Shown here piece by piece: positions 1 through 10,971 of a stretch of 64,000 nucleotides of DNA. Source of the DNA: Corydoras sp. C115 (lineage: Eukaryota; Chordata; Actinopteri; Siluriformes; Callichthyidae). The notes under the pieces are model-generated. The model was not told where the DNA came from. It made no database searches and saw nothing but the letters and a program-made list of their open reading frames with translations. The DNA lies in contig JAFMOC010000206.1 of assembly GCA_019802505.1 (NCBI GenBank), positions 1,729,001 to 1,793,000 of the forward strand. The letters are read 5' to 3'. Each line of letters opens with the position of its first letter. Within the stretch, counting starts at the first letter, position 1. The position numbers and the translations under genes are program-made.

Positions 1-14
1 AGAAAAAAACATTG

Positions 15-85
15 TCATGGTGGTCATGGTGGTGTAGTGGTCAGCACATCTGCCTTCCAGTGCTGGGGATCCAGGTTTAACAAAC
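15..85 (+). repeat. Diverged SINE-like head fragment
   Basis: A tRNA-like start (GGTGGTGTAGTGGTCAGCAC, then GGGGATCCAGG) resembles the family A head but has no body after it. Old or truncated copy. Confidence 0.4.
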
Positions 86-337
86 ACGCCTTTGGAACCC
101 ATGTTGAGGTGTCCCATTATATTTGGCCACTGGGGGAGGGGGGGGGGGGGTTGCTGTCCTAATATTTTGACTGTACACAAGTTGTACATTTGGCAAAGAA
201 CCACGTCAATATCCAATTCCTTAGCGATCAATGTTCACTTGATCAGATTATTAATAAACACAGGGGGTATTTACAGACAGGCTATTGCCCCTAATGTCCA
301 CTCCTCACAGATTTAAACTCTTCAATCTTCTGTACGG

Positions 338-680
338 GGCAGCACGGTGGCTTAGTGGTCAGCACGTTCTCCTCTCAGCGCTAGGGATTCCCGGTTCGAA
401 TCCCCATCTGGGTGGAGTTTCCATGTTCTCCCCGTGTCCGCGTGGGTTTCCTCCGGGTTCTCCGGTTTCCTCCCACAGTCCAAAAACATGGATCAAGTTA
501 ATTGAGTTCTCTAAATTGCCCCATATAGAGTGTGTTTGAGTGTGTACCCAGCGATGGATTGGCGCCCTGTCCTGGGTGTATCTGCCCAGCGCCCGAAACG
601 TTCTCCCCTGGATGGGCATGGGGAACCCCACCGCGACCCTAATAGAGGATAAAGCGGGAGATGATGAATGAATAATGAAT
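338..680 (+). repeat. SINE family A, full copy
   Basis: Head with A box GTGGCTTAGTGG, B box GGTTCGAATCC, complete body (CTCCCACAGTCCAAAAACAT, then GGCGCCCTGTCCTGGG) and (TGAA)n tail. It abuts the LINE fragment that starts near 685. Confidence 0.9.
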
Positions 681-684
681 CTTC

Positions 685-1170
685 TGTAGGTGGCAGATCA
701 TTCTGTAAGCTGTGCTGCTGCTTCTCCCAAACTCTGGAACTCAATACCTCAAACACTTTGAGATTGTTACACTGTCTCCTCCTTTAAAACTCATTCATTC
801 ATTCATTATCTCCCGCTTTATCCTCTATTAGGGTCGCGGTGGGGTTCCCCATGCCCATGCCCATCCAGGGGAGAACGTTTCGGGCATTGGGCAGATAGAC
901 CCAGGACAGGGCGCCAATCTATCGCTGGACACACACTCACTCACACAGACACACTCTATATGGGGCAATTTGGAGAACTCAATTGACTTGATCCATGTTT
1001 TTGGACTGTGGGAGGAAACCGGAGAACCCGGAGGAAACCCACGCGGACACGGGGAGAACATGGAAACTCCACCCAGATGGGGATTCAAACCGGGAATCCC
1101 TAGTGCTGAGAGGCCCTCCTTTAAAACTGAACTAAAGAAATTTCTCTTCACTAAGAAGTTTCCTTTTTTG
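685..1170 (+). pseudogene. LINE reverse-transcriptase C-terminal fragment, split by a SINE
   Basis: Joining 685-791 to 1129-1170 gives a LINE ORF2 C-terminal type peptide (SFKTELKKFLFTKKF after an LWNSIP-type stretch). This is the part of CR1/L2-like non-LTR retrotransposons just before the 3' end. It is interrupted by a minus-strand SINE at 792-1114. No longer coding. Confidence 0.6.
792..1114 (-). repeat. SINE family A, full copy with 14-bp target site duplication
   Basis: The copy is flanked by CCTCCTTTAAAACT at 778-791 and 1115-1128. This fixes the element borders: (TGAA)n tail at one end and the GCTGAGAGG head region at the other, so it lacks the first 40 or so bases of the tRNA-like head. 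Confidence 0.92.
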
Positions 1171-1212
1171 TAATAATAATAATAACAACAAAAACAACAA
1201 TAAAAAATATAA

Positions 1213-1735
1213 CCATCCATTATCTTCAGCTTTATCCTCTATTAGGGTCGCAGTGGGGTTCCCCATGCCCATCCAGGGGAGAACGTTTCAGGCGCTGGGC
1301 AAATAATAATAATAATAATAATAATAACAACACAGTGGCTTAGTGGTTGGCACGTTCTCCTCTCAGCACTAGGGATTCCCGGTTCGAATCCCCATCTGGG
1401 TGGAGTTTCCATGTTCTCCCCATGTCCGCGTGGGTTTCCTCCGGGTTCTCCGGTTTCCTCCCACAGTCCAAAAACATGGATCAAGTCAATTGAGTTCTCC
1501 AAATTGCCCCATATAGAGTGTGTCTGTGTGAGTGAGTGTGTGCCCAGCGATGGATTGGCGCCCTGTCCTGGGTGTATCTGCCCAGCGCCCGAGACGTTCT
1601 CCCCTGGATGGGCATGGGGAACCCCCCCACGACCCTAATAGAGGATAAAGCGGGAGATAATGAATGAATGAATGAATGAATAATAACAACAACAAAATAA
1701 ATAAATAAAATAATAATAATAATAATAATAATAAT
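1213..1735 (+). repeat. SINE A 3' end (minus), (AAT)n, full SINE A (plus), (AAC/AAT)n
   Basis: 1213-1303 is a minus-strand 3' end only. 1303-1327 is (AAT)n. 1330-1672 is a full plus-strand copy. 1681-1735 is an AAC/AAT tract. This is an inverted pair separated by microsatellite. Confidence 0.85.
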
Positions 1736-1756
1736 ATGTGCGCTGAGTAGATACAT

Positions 1757-1771
1757 CCAGCAGAGGGCGCC
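1757..1771 (+). promoter_or_regulatory. CTCF-like core motif
   Basis: CCAGCAGAGGGCGCC closely matches the vertebrate CTCF consensus core (CCASYAGRKGGCRS). Motif match only; no occupancy data. Confidence 0.4.
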
Positions 1772-1784
1772 AAAGCTCTAACAC

Positions 1785-1965
1785 ACTAACATACGCTATG
1801 CGAGGCAATTTAGAGCCGCCAATTTACCTTGAATTCACGTTTTTGCACGGTGGGTGAAAAACGGAAAACCAGGAGAAAGCCCACGCGGACACGAGGAGAA
1901 CATGGAAACTCCACGCAGACTGGAATTCGAACCTGGAGAACCCCCAGTGCTGAGAGGTGAACTGA
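1785..1965 (-). repeat. SINE family A, old diverged copy
   Basis: Middle and head portions of an older subfamily with GCAATTTAGAGC.GCCAATTTACCTTGAA in place of the young-type GCAATTTGGAGAACTCAATTG. Confidence 0.7.
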
Positions 1966-2280
1966 CATGTTAACTCTTCAACTTGAAATGATATAAATAT
2001 CGAGTTTGTGGTTGTTTATAGAATAAATGAAAACAGTCCGTTAAGAGATGGCTAAATATCTTTATTTGATAGCTTCATTTACACGTTTACAACTTTGAAA
2101 ATGTGGCTATATGTGCGGGACGTGGAAATGTAAAGCCGTGTGCGATGTGCATGCAATGAGAGGGAGGTGTTTGTGCCAAAACTAGTCTTTATGTCTTTAT
2201 GAGCAGTAATGAGTTCAAATGTTAAACAGTCTTCAGGGTGAACCTCAACCAGGGTGACCAGATACATACTGCCAAATAAA

Positions 2281-2360
2281 ACATATATATATATATATAT
2301 ATAATATATATATATATATATACCAACTATATATATATATTTATATATTATATATATGGG
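2281..2360. repeat. (AT)n microsatellite
   Basis: Interrupted AT dinucleotide tract. Confidence 0.95.
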
Positions 2361-2403
2361 ACAATGTGGGACACCCAGTGCATTGCCATATATATAATCA
2401 TAT

Positions 2404-3061
2404 TCCATCCATTATCCGCTTTATCCTATATCAGGGTCGGGGGGGGTGTTCCCCATGCCCATCCAGGGGAGAACGTTTCGGGTGCTGGGCAGATACACCC
2501 AGGACAGGGCGCCAATACATCGCTGGGCACACACTCACTCACACAGACACACTCTATATGGGGCAATTTGGAGAACTCAATTGACTTGATCCATGTTTTT
2601 GGACTGTGGGAGGTAACCGGAGAACCTGGAGGAAACCCACGCGGACACGGGGAGAACATGGAAACTCCACCCAGATGGGGATTCGAAAGTGCTAACCACT
2701 AAGCCACCATATATATATATATATATCCATCCATTATCTTCCGCTTTATCCTATATCGGGGTCGGGGGGGGGGGGGGGGGGTGTTCCCCATGCCCATCCA
2801 GGGGAGAACGTTTCAGGCGCTGGGCGGATACACCTAGGACAGGGCGCCAATCTATCACTGGGCACACACTCACTCACACACACACTCTATATGGGGCAAT
2901 TTGGAGAACTCAATTGACTTGATCCATGTTTTTGGACTGTGGGAGGAAACCGGAGAACCCGGAGGAAATCCACGTGGACACGGGGAGAACATGGAAACTC
3001 CAACCGGGAATCCCTAGCGCTGAGAGGCGAACATGCCAACTACTAAGCCAACGTGCCGCCC
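2404..3061 (-). repeat. Two SINE family A copies, same orientation
   Basis: 2404-2708 and 2727-3061, separated by a short (AT)n. The second has an expanded G tract near 2764-2782 and a deletion in the head region. Both begin with the CCATCCATTATC tail. Confidence 0.85.
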
Positions 3062-3079
3062 ATATATATATATCCTTTT

Positions 3080-3257
3080 TTATCCATTATTCTTCCGCTT
3101 TATCCTCTATTAGGGTCGCGGGGGGGTTCCCCATGCCCATCCAGGGGAGAACGTTTCAGGCGCTGGGCAGATACACCCAGGACAGGGCGCCAATCTATCA
3201 CTGGGCACACACTCACTCACACAGACACACTCTATATGGGGCAATTTGGAGAACTCA
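3080..3257 (-). repeat. SINE family A, 3' half
   Basis: Ends abruptly at GAGAACTCA, followed by GGGGGCCAATCTATGGCTGGGCCC and (AT)n at 3282-3307. Confidence 0.8.
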
Positions 3258-3503
3258 GGGGGCCAATCTATGGCTGGGCCCATATATATATATATATATA
3301 TATATATGGGCCAATGCATTGGTGTCCCACATTGTCCCACACAAACATAGTGTTTGTCCCACATCTGGTGAATTGTAATGTGGTCACCCTCGTCTGAACT
3401 GAGCTGATGGAGTCCATGTCCAGGCTCAGGCACGATCATCACCATGGCTACGTGGGAGGAGACAACAGACCTGGACCATCAGTTCTTCCTCAGGGTAATG
3501 TAA

Positions 3504-3536
<33 letters not shown>

Positions 3537-3950
3537 AGTCCAGGTCGTGGGGGGTGAGGTGGGGGGGGGTCTAAATATGAAAATGAGAGCACTAATTCGA
3601 GGTGAATACTGAACCTGAACGTAGTCTCGATTTCCGTCCTCTAACAGTGAAGCCTTAATAATAATAAATATAATAATAATAATAATACATTTATTATTCT
3701 AATACACGATGCCGATTATTGCACTTATATACATCGTCTTCTGTGGACAGGATGAAAATAACTCCCCGTCGTCAGAAGCACAGGAACAAAAATCCACGCG
3801 CACGCGGCCTGCAGTGACGATCAGATGCCTCTTCTTCAGATTTAATCTATAATCAGGTTTTTACCAAGGTAAAGTATCGATATGGTAATGAATTAGTACC
3901 AACGCGTGATATAAAATACATTTTTTCCCGTTGTTCTTTATTCCCAATAA
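3258..3950. other. Intronic or 3'-flank stretch without recognised gene
   Basis: Contains a (CAT)n tract at 3509-3536 and (AAT)n near 3658-3686. Otherwise unrecognised. It lies downstream of the asic1 stop. Confidence 0.7.
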
Positions 3951-4345
3951 ACTGCGTTCTGAAATTTGGCCACGAGATGGCAGCATTGGATTGTTAATCA
4001 ATCCGCCGTCAGTGTTTCGCGTCAAAATGCGGACTAGATAATGTCGCGGAAGTCCAGTTTATTAGCGATTTTGCTTTTAATAAACGCATTTATGAATCGA
4101 ACCTCGGTTTTTTTTTAAATATATTATGTTTGTCACCGTTTTATAAAAGCAATAAGGCACTCGACGTTGTGTATTATTGTGAATAAACCATGGAAAAGAG
4201 ATAGATGTAACTACTTTCCTACGCGTCGTGCCAAATAACACCTCATTTCTGCGATTTATTCATTTTAATGCACAACCTCTGGTACTTCATGGCTTTAATA
4301 CTGGATTTTTAATAACAGTCCAGCCGATGCCACGCCCACTTCGGT
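3950..4345 (+). repeat. Fold-back repeat family F, copy 1 (with CTCF-like core)
   Basis: Body GGCCACGAGATGGCAGCAT (3968-3986), then CGGACTAGATAATGTC and AACGCATTTATGAATC. It is followed by an arm (AAGCAATAAGGCACTCGACG near 4148), a loop, and an inverted partner arm (CACAACCTCTGGTACTTCAT near 4270). Related copies lie at 11740, 39495, 51115 and 57890. Confidence 0.6.
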
Positions 4346-4378
4346 TTCTGGGTTATCGATCACCATCTATTGATAATT

Positions 4379-5100
4379 ATTCATTCATTATCTTCCACGT
4401 TATCCTCTAGTAGGGTCGCGGTGGGGTTCCCCATGCCGATCCAGGGGAGAACGTTTCGGGCGTTGGGCAGATACACCCAGGACAGGGCGCCAATCTATCG
4501 CTGGGCACACACTCACTCACACACACACTCTATATGGGGCAATTTGGAGAATTCAATTGACTTGAGCCATGTTTTTGGACTGTGGGAGGAAAGCGGAGAA
4601 CCCGGAGGAAACCCACGCGGACACGGGGAGAACATGGAAACTCCACCCAGATGGGGATTCGAACCGGGAATCCCTAGCGCCGAGCTGTGGGGTTCCCCAT
4701 GCCCATCCAGGGGAGAACGTCTCGGGCGCTGGGCAAATACACTCAGGACAGGGCGCCAATCTATCGCTGGGCACACACTCACTCACACACACACTCTATA
4801 TGGGGCAATTTGGAGAACTCAATTGACTTGATCCATGTTTTTGGACTGTGGGAGAAAAGCGGAGAACCGGGAGGAAACCCACGCAGACACGGGGAGAACT
4901 CCACCCAAATGGGGATTCGAACCGGGAATCCCTAGCGCCGAGAAGCGAACGTGGTAACCACTAAGGGTGGGGGGGAGACAATCCAGGGGAGAAGGTTTGA
5001 ACACCCAGGATAGGGCAGACTCGCTATATGGGGCAATTTAGAGTACGCCTTTAATCCACCTTTAAACAGTGTTTTTGGACTGTGGGAGGAAACTGGCGAC
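4379..5100 (-). repeat. Three SINE family A pieces in tandem
   Basis: 4379-4685 is nearly full. 4686-4968 is joined head-to-body at GCCGAGCTGTGGGGTTCCC and lacks its tail. 4980-5100 is an old diverged remnant. Confidence 0.8.
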
Positions 5101-5503
5101 CCCTCCGTGTGCTCAACTGATGAATCTGATCGTCAGTCCACGCCATGCGGTTCTAACATTCACAGTACAAGGTTTACATTGTTGTGCGGTGGTGCTCCCA
5201 ACCAGCAGGCCGGGCTTAACAATCGTTTACGCTCGCCCTCCCCTCCCTCCGTTTCTAGTCCTTTAAAAGTAACAGTGAGTTTTCATCTCCACAACATGAA
5301 ACTGCGTTACGCTAATAAAACCTGAGTATTATTTCAGAGGTGTGGTCTATTTGTACTTTTCGGTAATGGTCGCTTTGTTTTTATCGGCTCGGCTAGTCGT
5401 CGTCGTCATCTTTATCGTACCGCCGTGGGAATCGTATATACAAGTGTACAGGTTAGAATCACAGTATCCTCTCAGACCCCATGGGTCCTCGCCGCAGGAG
5501 GCG
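5101..5503 (-). other. Putative asic1 3' UTR / downstream region
   Basis: Unique, repeat-free sequence directly after the FEEFAC stop. It is compatible with 3' UTR but I see no convincing polyadenylation signal on the minus strand. Confidence 0.35.
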
Positions 5504-5529
5504 TCAACACGCAAACTCCTCGAAGTTGC
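5504..5529 (-). CDS. asic1: asic1 terminal coding exon: PDZ-ligand C-terminus FEEFAC-stop
   Basis: After an acceptor-like CCCGTCTATAG, the minus strand reads GC AAC TTC GAG GAG TTT GCG TGT TGA. With one base from the previous exon this is G-N-F-E-E-F-A-C-stop. ASIC1 ends GTFEDFTC and ASIC4 ends FEDFAC; this tail binds PDZ proteins such as PICK1 in mammals. Only 26 nt are coding, and the 3' UTR would run toward 5100, where no clear AATAAA was found. The match with an immediate stop and a preceding AG is unlikely by chance. The polypyrimidine tract is weak and the phase requires an unusual exon 10 donor or an unseen small exon of length 3n+2. Confidence 0.7.
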
Positions 5530-5940
5530 CTATAGACGGGTGACTAGGTAGCACGTTCGGCGCGAATCCGAGGCTGTCCGAATGACTCCGGAGTGTGTCG
5601 CATGTGCTCTGGGGGAGGAAAGGGATGGGAACATGTAGTCATTAAAGAAATACATACACATAATAAGAATTACTATAGGACAGATTTAGAAAAATGGGTG
5701 GAGGTGGAGTGGAGAGAGAAAGAGAAGACATGAACCTCTCATTCATTACACATTATACATTCTAACAGTGATCTAAAGAACTGGACATAAGAACATCACA
5801 TGTAAGAACTTACTCAACCTTTATTCTCCAGGAAAAGCCTGTTATCTGAGGTCAGGTACTAGAGTAATGTGAGGATGGTTGTTTCAGTTTCTAATATGTA
5901 ACTGGATTGAGGTGGAAAACTCACAATGGAATACTAGTAG
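5530..5940. other. Last-intron sequence, nothing recognised
   Basis: Moderately AT-rich, non-repetitive sequence between the terminal exon and the next SINE. No exon recognised. Confidence 0.5.
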
Positions 5941-5943
5941 AAC

Positions 5944-6235
5944 CGCTGGGCAGACAAACCCAGGACAGGGTGCCAGACGTTCGTCTTTTAGTGCTGAGGA
6001 TCCAGCACTACTGGGTTCTCCAGTTTCCTCCCATCTTCAAAAAACATGGATTTAAAATAGAGTGGAAAAAAATGAGTGCTCCAAATTGCCCCTATAGAGT
6101 GAGTGTGAGTGTGCCCAGAGATGTATTGGCATGCTGTCCTGGGTGTGTCTGCCCAGCGCCCGAGACGTTCTCCCCTGGATGGTCAGGGAGAACCCCTCTA
6201 TCCCCTAGTAGAGGATAAAGTGGAAGGTAATGAGA
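5944..6235 (+). repeat. Old, rearranged SINE family A copy
   Basis: Begins with a short minus-oriented piece (GGGCAGACAAACCCAGGACAG) and continues as a plus-oriented diverged copy with the older GATTTAAAATAGAGTGG middle. Confidence 0.65.
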
Positions 6236-6272
6236 GGAGATGAATACACTGTGAAACTATTTGAATATTTAA

Positions 6273-6977
6273 ATATATAGAGAAATGCGGCACGGTGGCT
6301 TAGTGGCTTAGGCTTTAGCATGTTCTCCTCTCAGCACTAGGGATTCCCGGTTCGAATCCCCATCTGGGTGGAGTTTCCATGTTCTCCCCGTGTCCGCGTG
6401 GGTTTCCTCCGGGTTCTCCGGTTTCCTCCCACAGTCCAAAAACATGGATCAAGTCGATTGAGTTCTCCAAAATTGCCCCATATAGAGTGTGTCTGTGTGA
6501 GTGAGTGTGTGCCCAGTGATAGATTGGCGCCCTGTCCTGGGTGTGTCTGCCCAGCGCCCGAGACGTTCTCCCCTGGATGGGCATGGGGAACCCCCACCGT
6601 GACCCTAATAGAGGATAAAGCGGGAGATAATTAATGAATGAAATATATAAAGAAATGCGGCACGGTGGCTTAGTGGTTGGCATGTTCTCCTCTCAGCTCT
6701 AGGGATTCCCGGTTGGAATCCCCATCTGGGTGGAGTTTCCATGTTTCTCCCCGTGTCCACGTGGGTTTCCTCCGGGTTCTCCGCTTTCCTCCCACAGTCC
6801 AAAAACATGGATCAAGTCGATTGAGTGCTCCAAAATTGCCCCATATAGAGTGTGTATGCGTCCTGGGTGTATCTGCCCAGCGCCCAAAACGTTCTCCCCT
6901 GGATGGGCATGGGGAACCCCACCACGACCCAAATAGAGGATAAAGCGGAAATAATGAATGAAAATATATAGAGAAAT
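6273..6977 (+). repeat. Tandem pair of SINE family A sharing a thrice-repeated target
   Basis: Copies at 6289-6640 and 6657-6959. The flank AATATATAGAGAAAT occurs before the first, between the two (one mismatch), and after the second (6963). The second copy has an internal deletion in the GTGTGTATGCGTCCTGG region. Confidence 0.85.
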
Positions 6978-7620
6978 AATATTTCAAAGACATCAGGAAC
7001 ATTTTTTTTAATATTCCCCAACATCTAATGACCTAAAGACAAAAAAGGCCTTTTCTTTCTGTCTGAATTCACACTGTCAGCAGAAAGGCTGGATGTGACA
7101 TAGCTGGCTGATGGTTAATATACAGCTATCTTATATTTTCTTGTAATTATGCTTCAGCTTTCTCCCAGCTTCTCTCCACATTGGCTTAATTTGTGACGGA
7201 TGTGTCATTTAGCGGTTGGACATAAAAGGTTTGCAGAGCTCTTCCTTTATTGTTAAATTGCTTTGTACTTTTTCCTTCATGCATAAGTCTTTTATGATGG
7301 CACCAGCTCCCCGTCCTCGGTCCTGCCAGGAGGCTCCAGTGACGGCCTCGGAGCACTTTCATCATCGCTAAGGATTAAAGGGACTTTAACTATTGAACTC
7401 AAAGGAATGAACTATTGTTCAACTGAAACATTTGACTCGGATGGACAAAACCTTTGAAGTAGGGCCGACTGCATGGCCCACAAACCTGCCAGCATTTCAT
7501 TTTAATCATGGACCCCCTTTATTTTGATTTTTTTGCTAAAATTCAATTACTGAACTAAATAAATAAAACTAAAGTTCATTCCACAAACTTGGTTTCCACT
7601 GGACGAAACTCTCTCTCTCT
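6978..7620. other. Intronic sequence, nothing recognised
   Basis: Unique sequence with a short (CT)n at 7609-7623. No exon seen. Confidence 0.5.
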
Positions 7621-7636
7621 CTCTATATATATATTA

Positions 7637-8355
7637 GTGGCTTAGTGTTTAGCACGTTCTCCTCTCAGCACTAGGGATTCCCAGTTCGAATCCCCATCTG
7701 GGTGGAGTTTCCATGTTCTCCCCGTGTCTGCGTGGGTTTCCTCCGGGTTCTCCGGTTTCCTCCCACAGTCCAAAAACATGGATCAAGTCAATTGAATTCT
7801 TAAAAATTGCCTGTGTGAGTGAGTGTGTGCCCAGCGATGGATTGGCGCCCTGTCCTGGGTCTATCTGCCCAGCGCCCGAGACGTTCTCCCCTGGATGGGC
7901 ATGGGGAACCCCCCCGCGACCCTAATAGAGGATAAAGCGGGAGATAATGAATGAATGAATGAATATATATATATATATATATATATTAAATCTCGGCGGC
8001 ACGGTGGCTTAGTGGTTTAGCACGTTCTCCTCTCAGCACTAGGGACTCCCAGTTCGAATCCCCATCTGGGTGGAGTTTCCATGTTCTCCCCGTGTCTGCG
8101 TGGGATTCCTCCGGGTTCTCCGGTTTCCTCCCACAGTCCAAAAGCATAGATCAAGTCAATTGAGTTCTCCAAATTGCCCCTTATAGAGTGTGTCTGTGTG
8201 AGTGAGTGTGTGCCCAGCGATGGATTGGCGCCCTGTCCTGGGTCTATCTGCCCAGCGCCCGAGACGTTCTCCCCTGGATGGGCATGTGGAAACACCCCGC
8301 GACCCTAATAGAGGATAAAGCGGGAGATAATGAATGAATGAATGAATATTAAATC
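7637..8355 (+). repeat. Two SINE family A copies separated by (AT)n
   Basis: 7637-7965 has an internal gap after GAATTCTTAAAAATTGCC. 7994-8346 is full, and ATTAAATCTC is repeated on both its sides (target site duplication). Confidence 0.88.
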
Positions 8356-8488
8356 TCTCTATATCCTCTCTTTGCTACTGCCATATTACAACATTGTTGG
8401 GTAGTCTTTGCACATAACTAAAAGTCCCATAAAACTGCATTCTAAGAACTATAAAGTCTCAGTGTCTGCAGTGTGGACACTTAAAAAG

Positions 8489-8697
8489 GTAGCTTAGTGG
8501 TTTGGGCGTTGGGCTGTCAATCTGAAGGTTGGGGGTTCAAACCCCAGGTCCACTGAAGTTCCCAATGTGGGTCCTTGAGCAAGACCCTTAACCCTCATTG
8601 CTCCAGGGATGTTGTGATGAACCCTGTGTTCACCTTGTAAGTCGCTTTGGATAAAAGCGTCCAATAAATGACCAAATGTAAATGTAAATGTAAAAAT
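8489..8697 (+). repeat. SINE family B (tRNA-derived, AAGCG-tail type)
   Basis: A box GGTAGCTTAGTGG, B box GGTTCAAACCC and the teleost-wide tail GTCGCTTTGGATAAAAGCGT, then AATGACCAAATGTAAATG repeats. Confidence 0.85.
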
Positions 8698-8804
8698 GAT
8701 GTTAAAGTCCTCCAGTCCATTTACACCTACAAGTGTTTGTTTTTCTCTAATTAGACCCCTAAGATCCATATCCACCGACCCAACATGCTGTGACCCTCCA
8801 CATA

Positions 8805-9010
8805 TTTAGGCTTGTGGTTAAGGGACCAGCCTTGCAACCATAAGGTCCTTGGTTCGATTCCCGGTCCCACCAAGTACCCTGACTGAAGTGTCCTTGGGCA
8901 AGGGACCTAACCCACCTGCCCACCGCTCCAGACACATGGGCTCACCTCACTCACTGTGTGTATATGTGTTTCACTGCACGAATGGGTGAAACGTAGAGGC
9001 ACTGTAGGCA
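8805..9010 (+). repeat. SINE family C (tRNA-derived)
   Basis: tRNA-like head with B box GGTTCGATTCCCGGTCCCACC, then CTTGGGCAAGGGACCTAACC, and a CTCACTGTGTGTATATGTG end. A diverged second copy lies at 10350. Confidence 0.75.
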
Positions 9011-9295
9011 GAATAGATATCTTTATATGTATTTGTGTGAAAACGCAAATCAAACCATTAATCATCCCCAAAGAAGGCTCCAGCTGCTTTCAGCCGGGCT
9101 TCGAGTCATGCAGGTATCTAATGGCTTACCGAAATCAAACCGGAATCATCAGCAGTATAACGTGCAGGAGATGCCAAACACATCTGGCACTTCTTTGGGT
9201 CTCACACACACAAGTGTAGTAAAACAGGGCGGCATTCAAACATGTAAGCTCAAGAAAGCATGTACGTCTCCTTAATAATCTCTAATTGATTTATT

Positions 9296-9771
9296 AGTTT
9301 CTACACTCATTGCCTTATCATAAGGAGACTGTAGTCCTCTGTTTCTCTTACTGTTTTCACTCACCATATAGATGGACTCTATAGTTTTACAATTACAGAC
9401 TCTAGTCCTTCTGTTTTCTTTGCTTTTTAAGTCCCCTGTTGGTTCTCGGTTCTCTGTTGGTTCTTGACCAACCCTCACAGAACAAGTATCATTTGGGTGG
9501 TGGATTGTTTCTTGTCAGTTCTGCAGTGACACTGATGCAGTGAGGGGGTTTTAGCGCAGCAGTGCTGCTGTAGTTCATTTAAACACCTCAGTGACACTGC
9601 TGGGATAAGAATAATGCACCCAGCAAATAACTATTGGGCTCCTGACCATTAGAGAACAGCGTAAAGGGGACAGTTGGACTACAAACATATGGACTACAGT
9701 CTGGAATTATAGAACTACAAAGTCCATCTTTACAGTAAGTGGAGCTGATCTGTATCTATATCTTCGTCTAT
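9296..9771. repeat. Long-palindrome element family P, internally deleted copy
   Basis: The left arm contains GGACTCTATAGTTTTACAAT and ACAGACTCTAGTCC. The right arm, inverted, contains GGACTACAGTCTGGAATTAT and AACTACAAAGTCCATC. A shortened centre (GTGACACTGATGCAGTGAGG) joins them. No transposase. Confidence 0.75.
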
Positions 9772-9814
9772 ATACTATAATCATATAGTAGAGACAGGTT
9801 ACCTTATGACGTGG

Positions 9815-10012
9815 GTGTGGTAGCTCAGTGGTTAGGGCTTTGGGCTATCAATCTGAAGGTTGGGGGTTCAAATCCAAGGTCCACTGAAGTTACCAATGTG
9901 TGTCCTTGAGCAAGACCCTTAACCCTCATTGCTCCAGGGATGTTGTGATGAACCCTGTGCTCACCTTTTAAGTCGCTTTGGATAAAAGCGTCTGCTGAAT
10001 GACCAAATGTAA
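9815..10012 (+). repeat. SINE family B
   Basis: Head TGGTAGCTCAGTGGTTAGGG, B box GGTTCAAATCC, and complete GATAAAAGCGTCTGCTGAAT tail. Confidence 0.88.
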
Positions 10013-10349
10013 TGTTTCTGGTGATTATGTTATCACTTGAATAGAAAAACAGCCTCTTATTGGCTAAACACTAACGCACTTTGATGAGCTTCTGTATCTA
10101 GGTTTAGTTTAAAATATAAAATCCAAGGGGTTAACAAATTCTTAATCACCACTGTATGTTTAATTCAGTTGTAGTTGATATGCAGTTACATTTGCGAGTC
10201 CCTTTTTAAAGCGGGGCACTTCTACAACCCACACCTTCAATTTCATCTGACATTTAAAGATGGGTTTTCGAGTTTTCTCCTGTGACTGCTCTCTGCATTT
10301 CGGTAAGATCGCTGTACAATTGGAGTTGTACAATTCTCACGTAGACTGT

Positions 10350-10545
10350 GGTTAAGGAACATTTCTTGCGACCTGAAGGTCACCAGTTTGATTCCCTGTC
10401 CCACTAATTACTGTGGTTGAAGTGCCCTTGGGGTGGGCACCTAACACCAATTGCTCCATGGGTGCCATATACAAGGCTGCCCACTGCTCTGGGCATGTGT
10501 TCTCAGTTCACTCTGTGTGTTAAATATGGAGGACCAATTGTATTA
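10350..10545 (+). repeat. SINE family C, old copy
   Basis: Diverged relative of 8805-9010: CCAGTTTGATTCCCTGTCCC, then CCCTTGGGGTGGGCACCTAA. Confidence 0.6.
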
Positions 10546-10967
10546 AAGCTATTCGTCCTAGTGCAAGAAATCAAAAATTAAGATCACTCCAAAGGCCTTT
10601 CCCAAAATCTCCCAGAAAAGTTTTTATCCACCATGCTGGTAATGTCCATACTTAGAGTCAACTGTGATGAGATTTTGGCAAAGATCTTAAATCCAACAGA
10701 AAGAAAAGAGTAAAGAAGCTCAGTTGGGAATGCGGATGCTGTTACCTGAACTTGTGAGACCCATCATCTCCGTCCTGAAGGCTACAGGATTTAAAAGACT
10801 TTAGAAGGTGTTTTTTGATGGGCTCTGCTCCATTTAAACGTTTTCGGGACACTGGGTTGAACTCTCTAAACTTAAACTAGAATGTTTCAGAGATGACGAT
10901 GAAGTATGGGCTTAAAATGAGAGGAGCAGTCTGTGCACAGGCTGCGGCGGTGTGAACAATGGCACAA
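10546..10967. other. Intronic sequence; diverged transposase-like fragment possible
   Basis: TCACTCCAAAGGCCTTTCCC and neighbouring sequence hint at an old Tc1-like or other transposon, but no frame is intact and the assignment is weak. Confidence 0.2.
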
Positions 10968-10971
10968 CTAC

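Noticed and set aside
3509..3536. CRISPR-like or regulatory meaning of (CAT)n and other short tandem repeats
   Set aside because: Simple microsatellites; no spacers, and the genome is vertebrate.
8702..8760. GLEDF-like peptide on the minus strand as the asic1 C-terminus
   Set aside because: It runs on into the SINE family B tail with no stop after a Cys. The FEEFAC-stop at 5504-5529 with a preceding AG is far better.
10546..10900. Intact Tc1-like transposon
   Set aside because: Only vague resemblance, no inverted termini and no frame longer than a few dozen codons.
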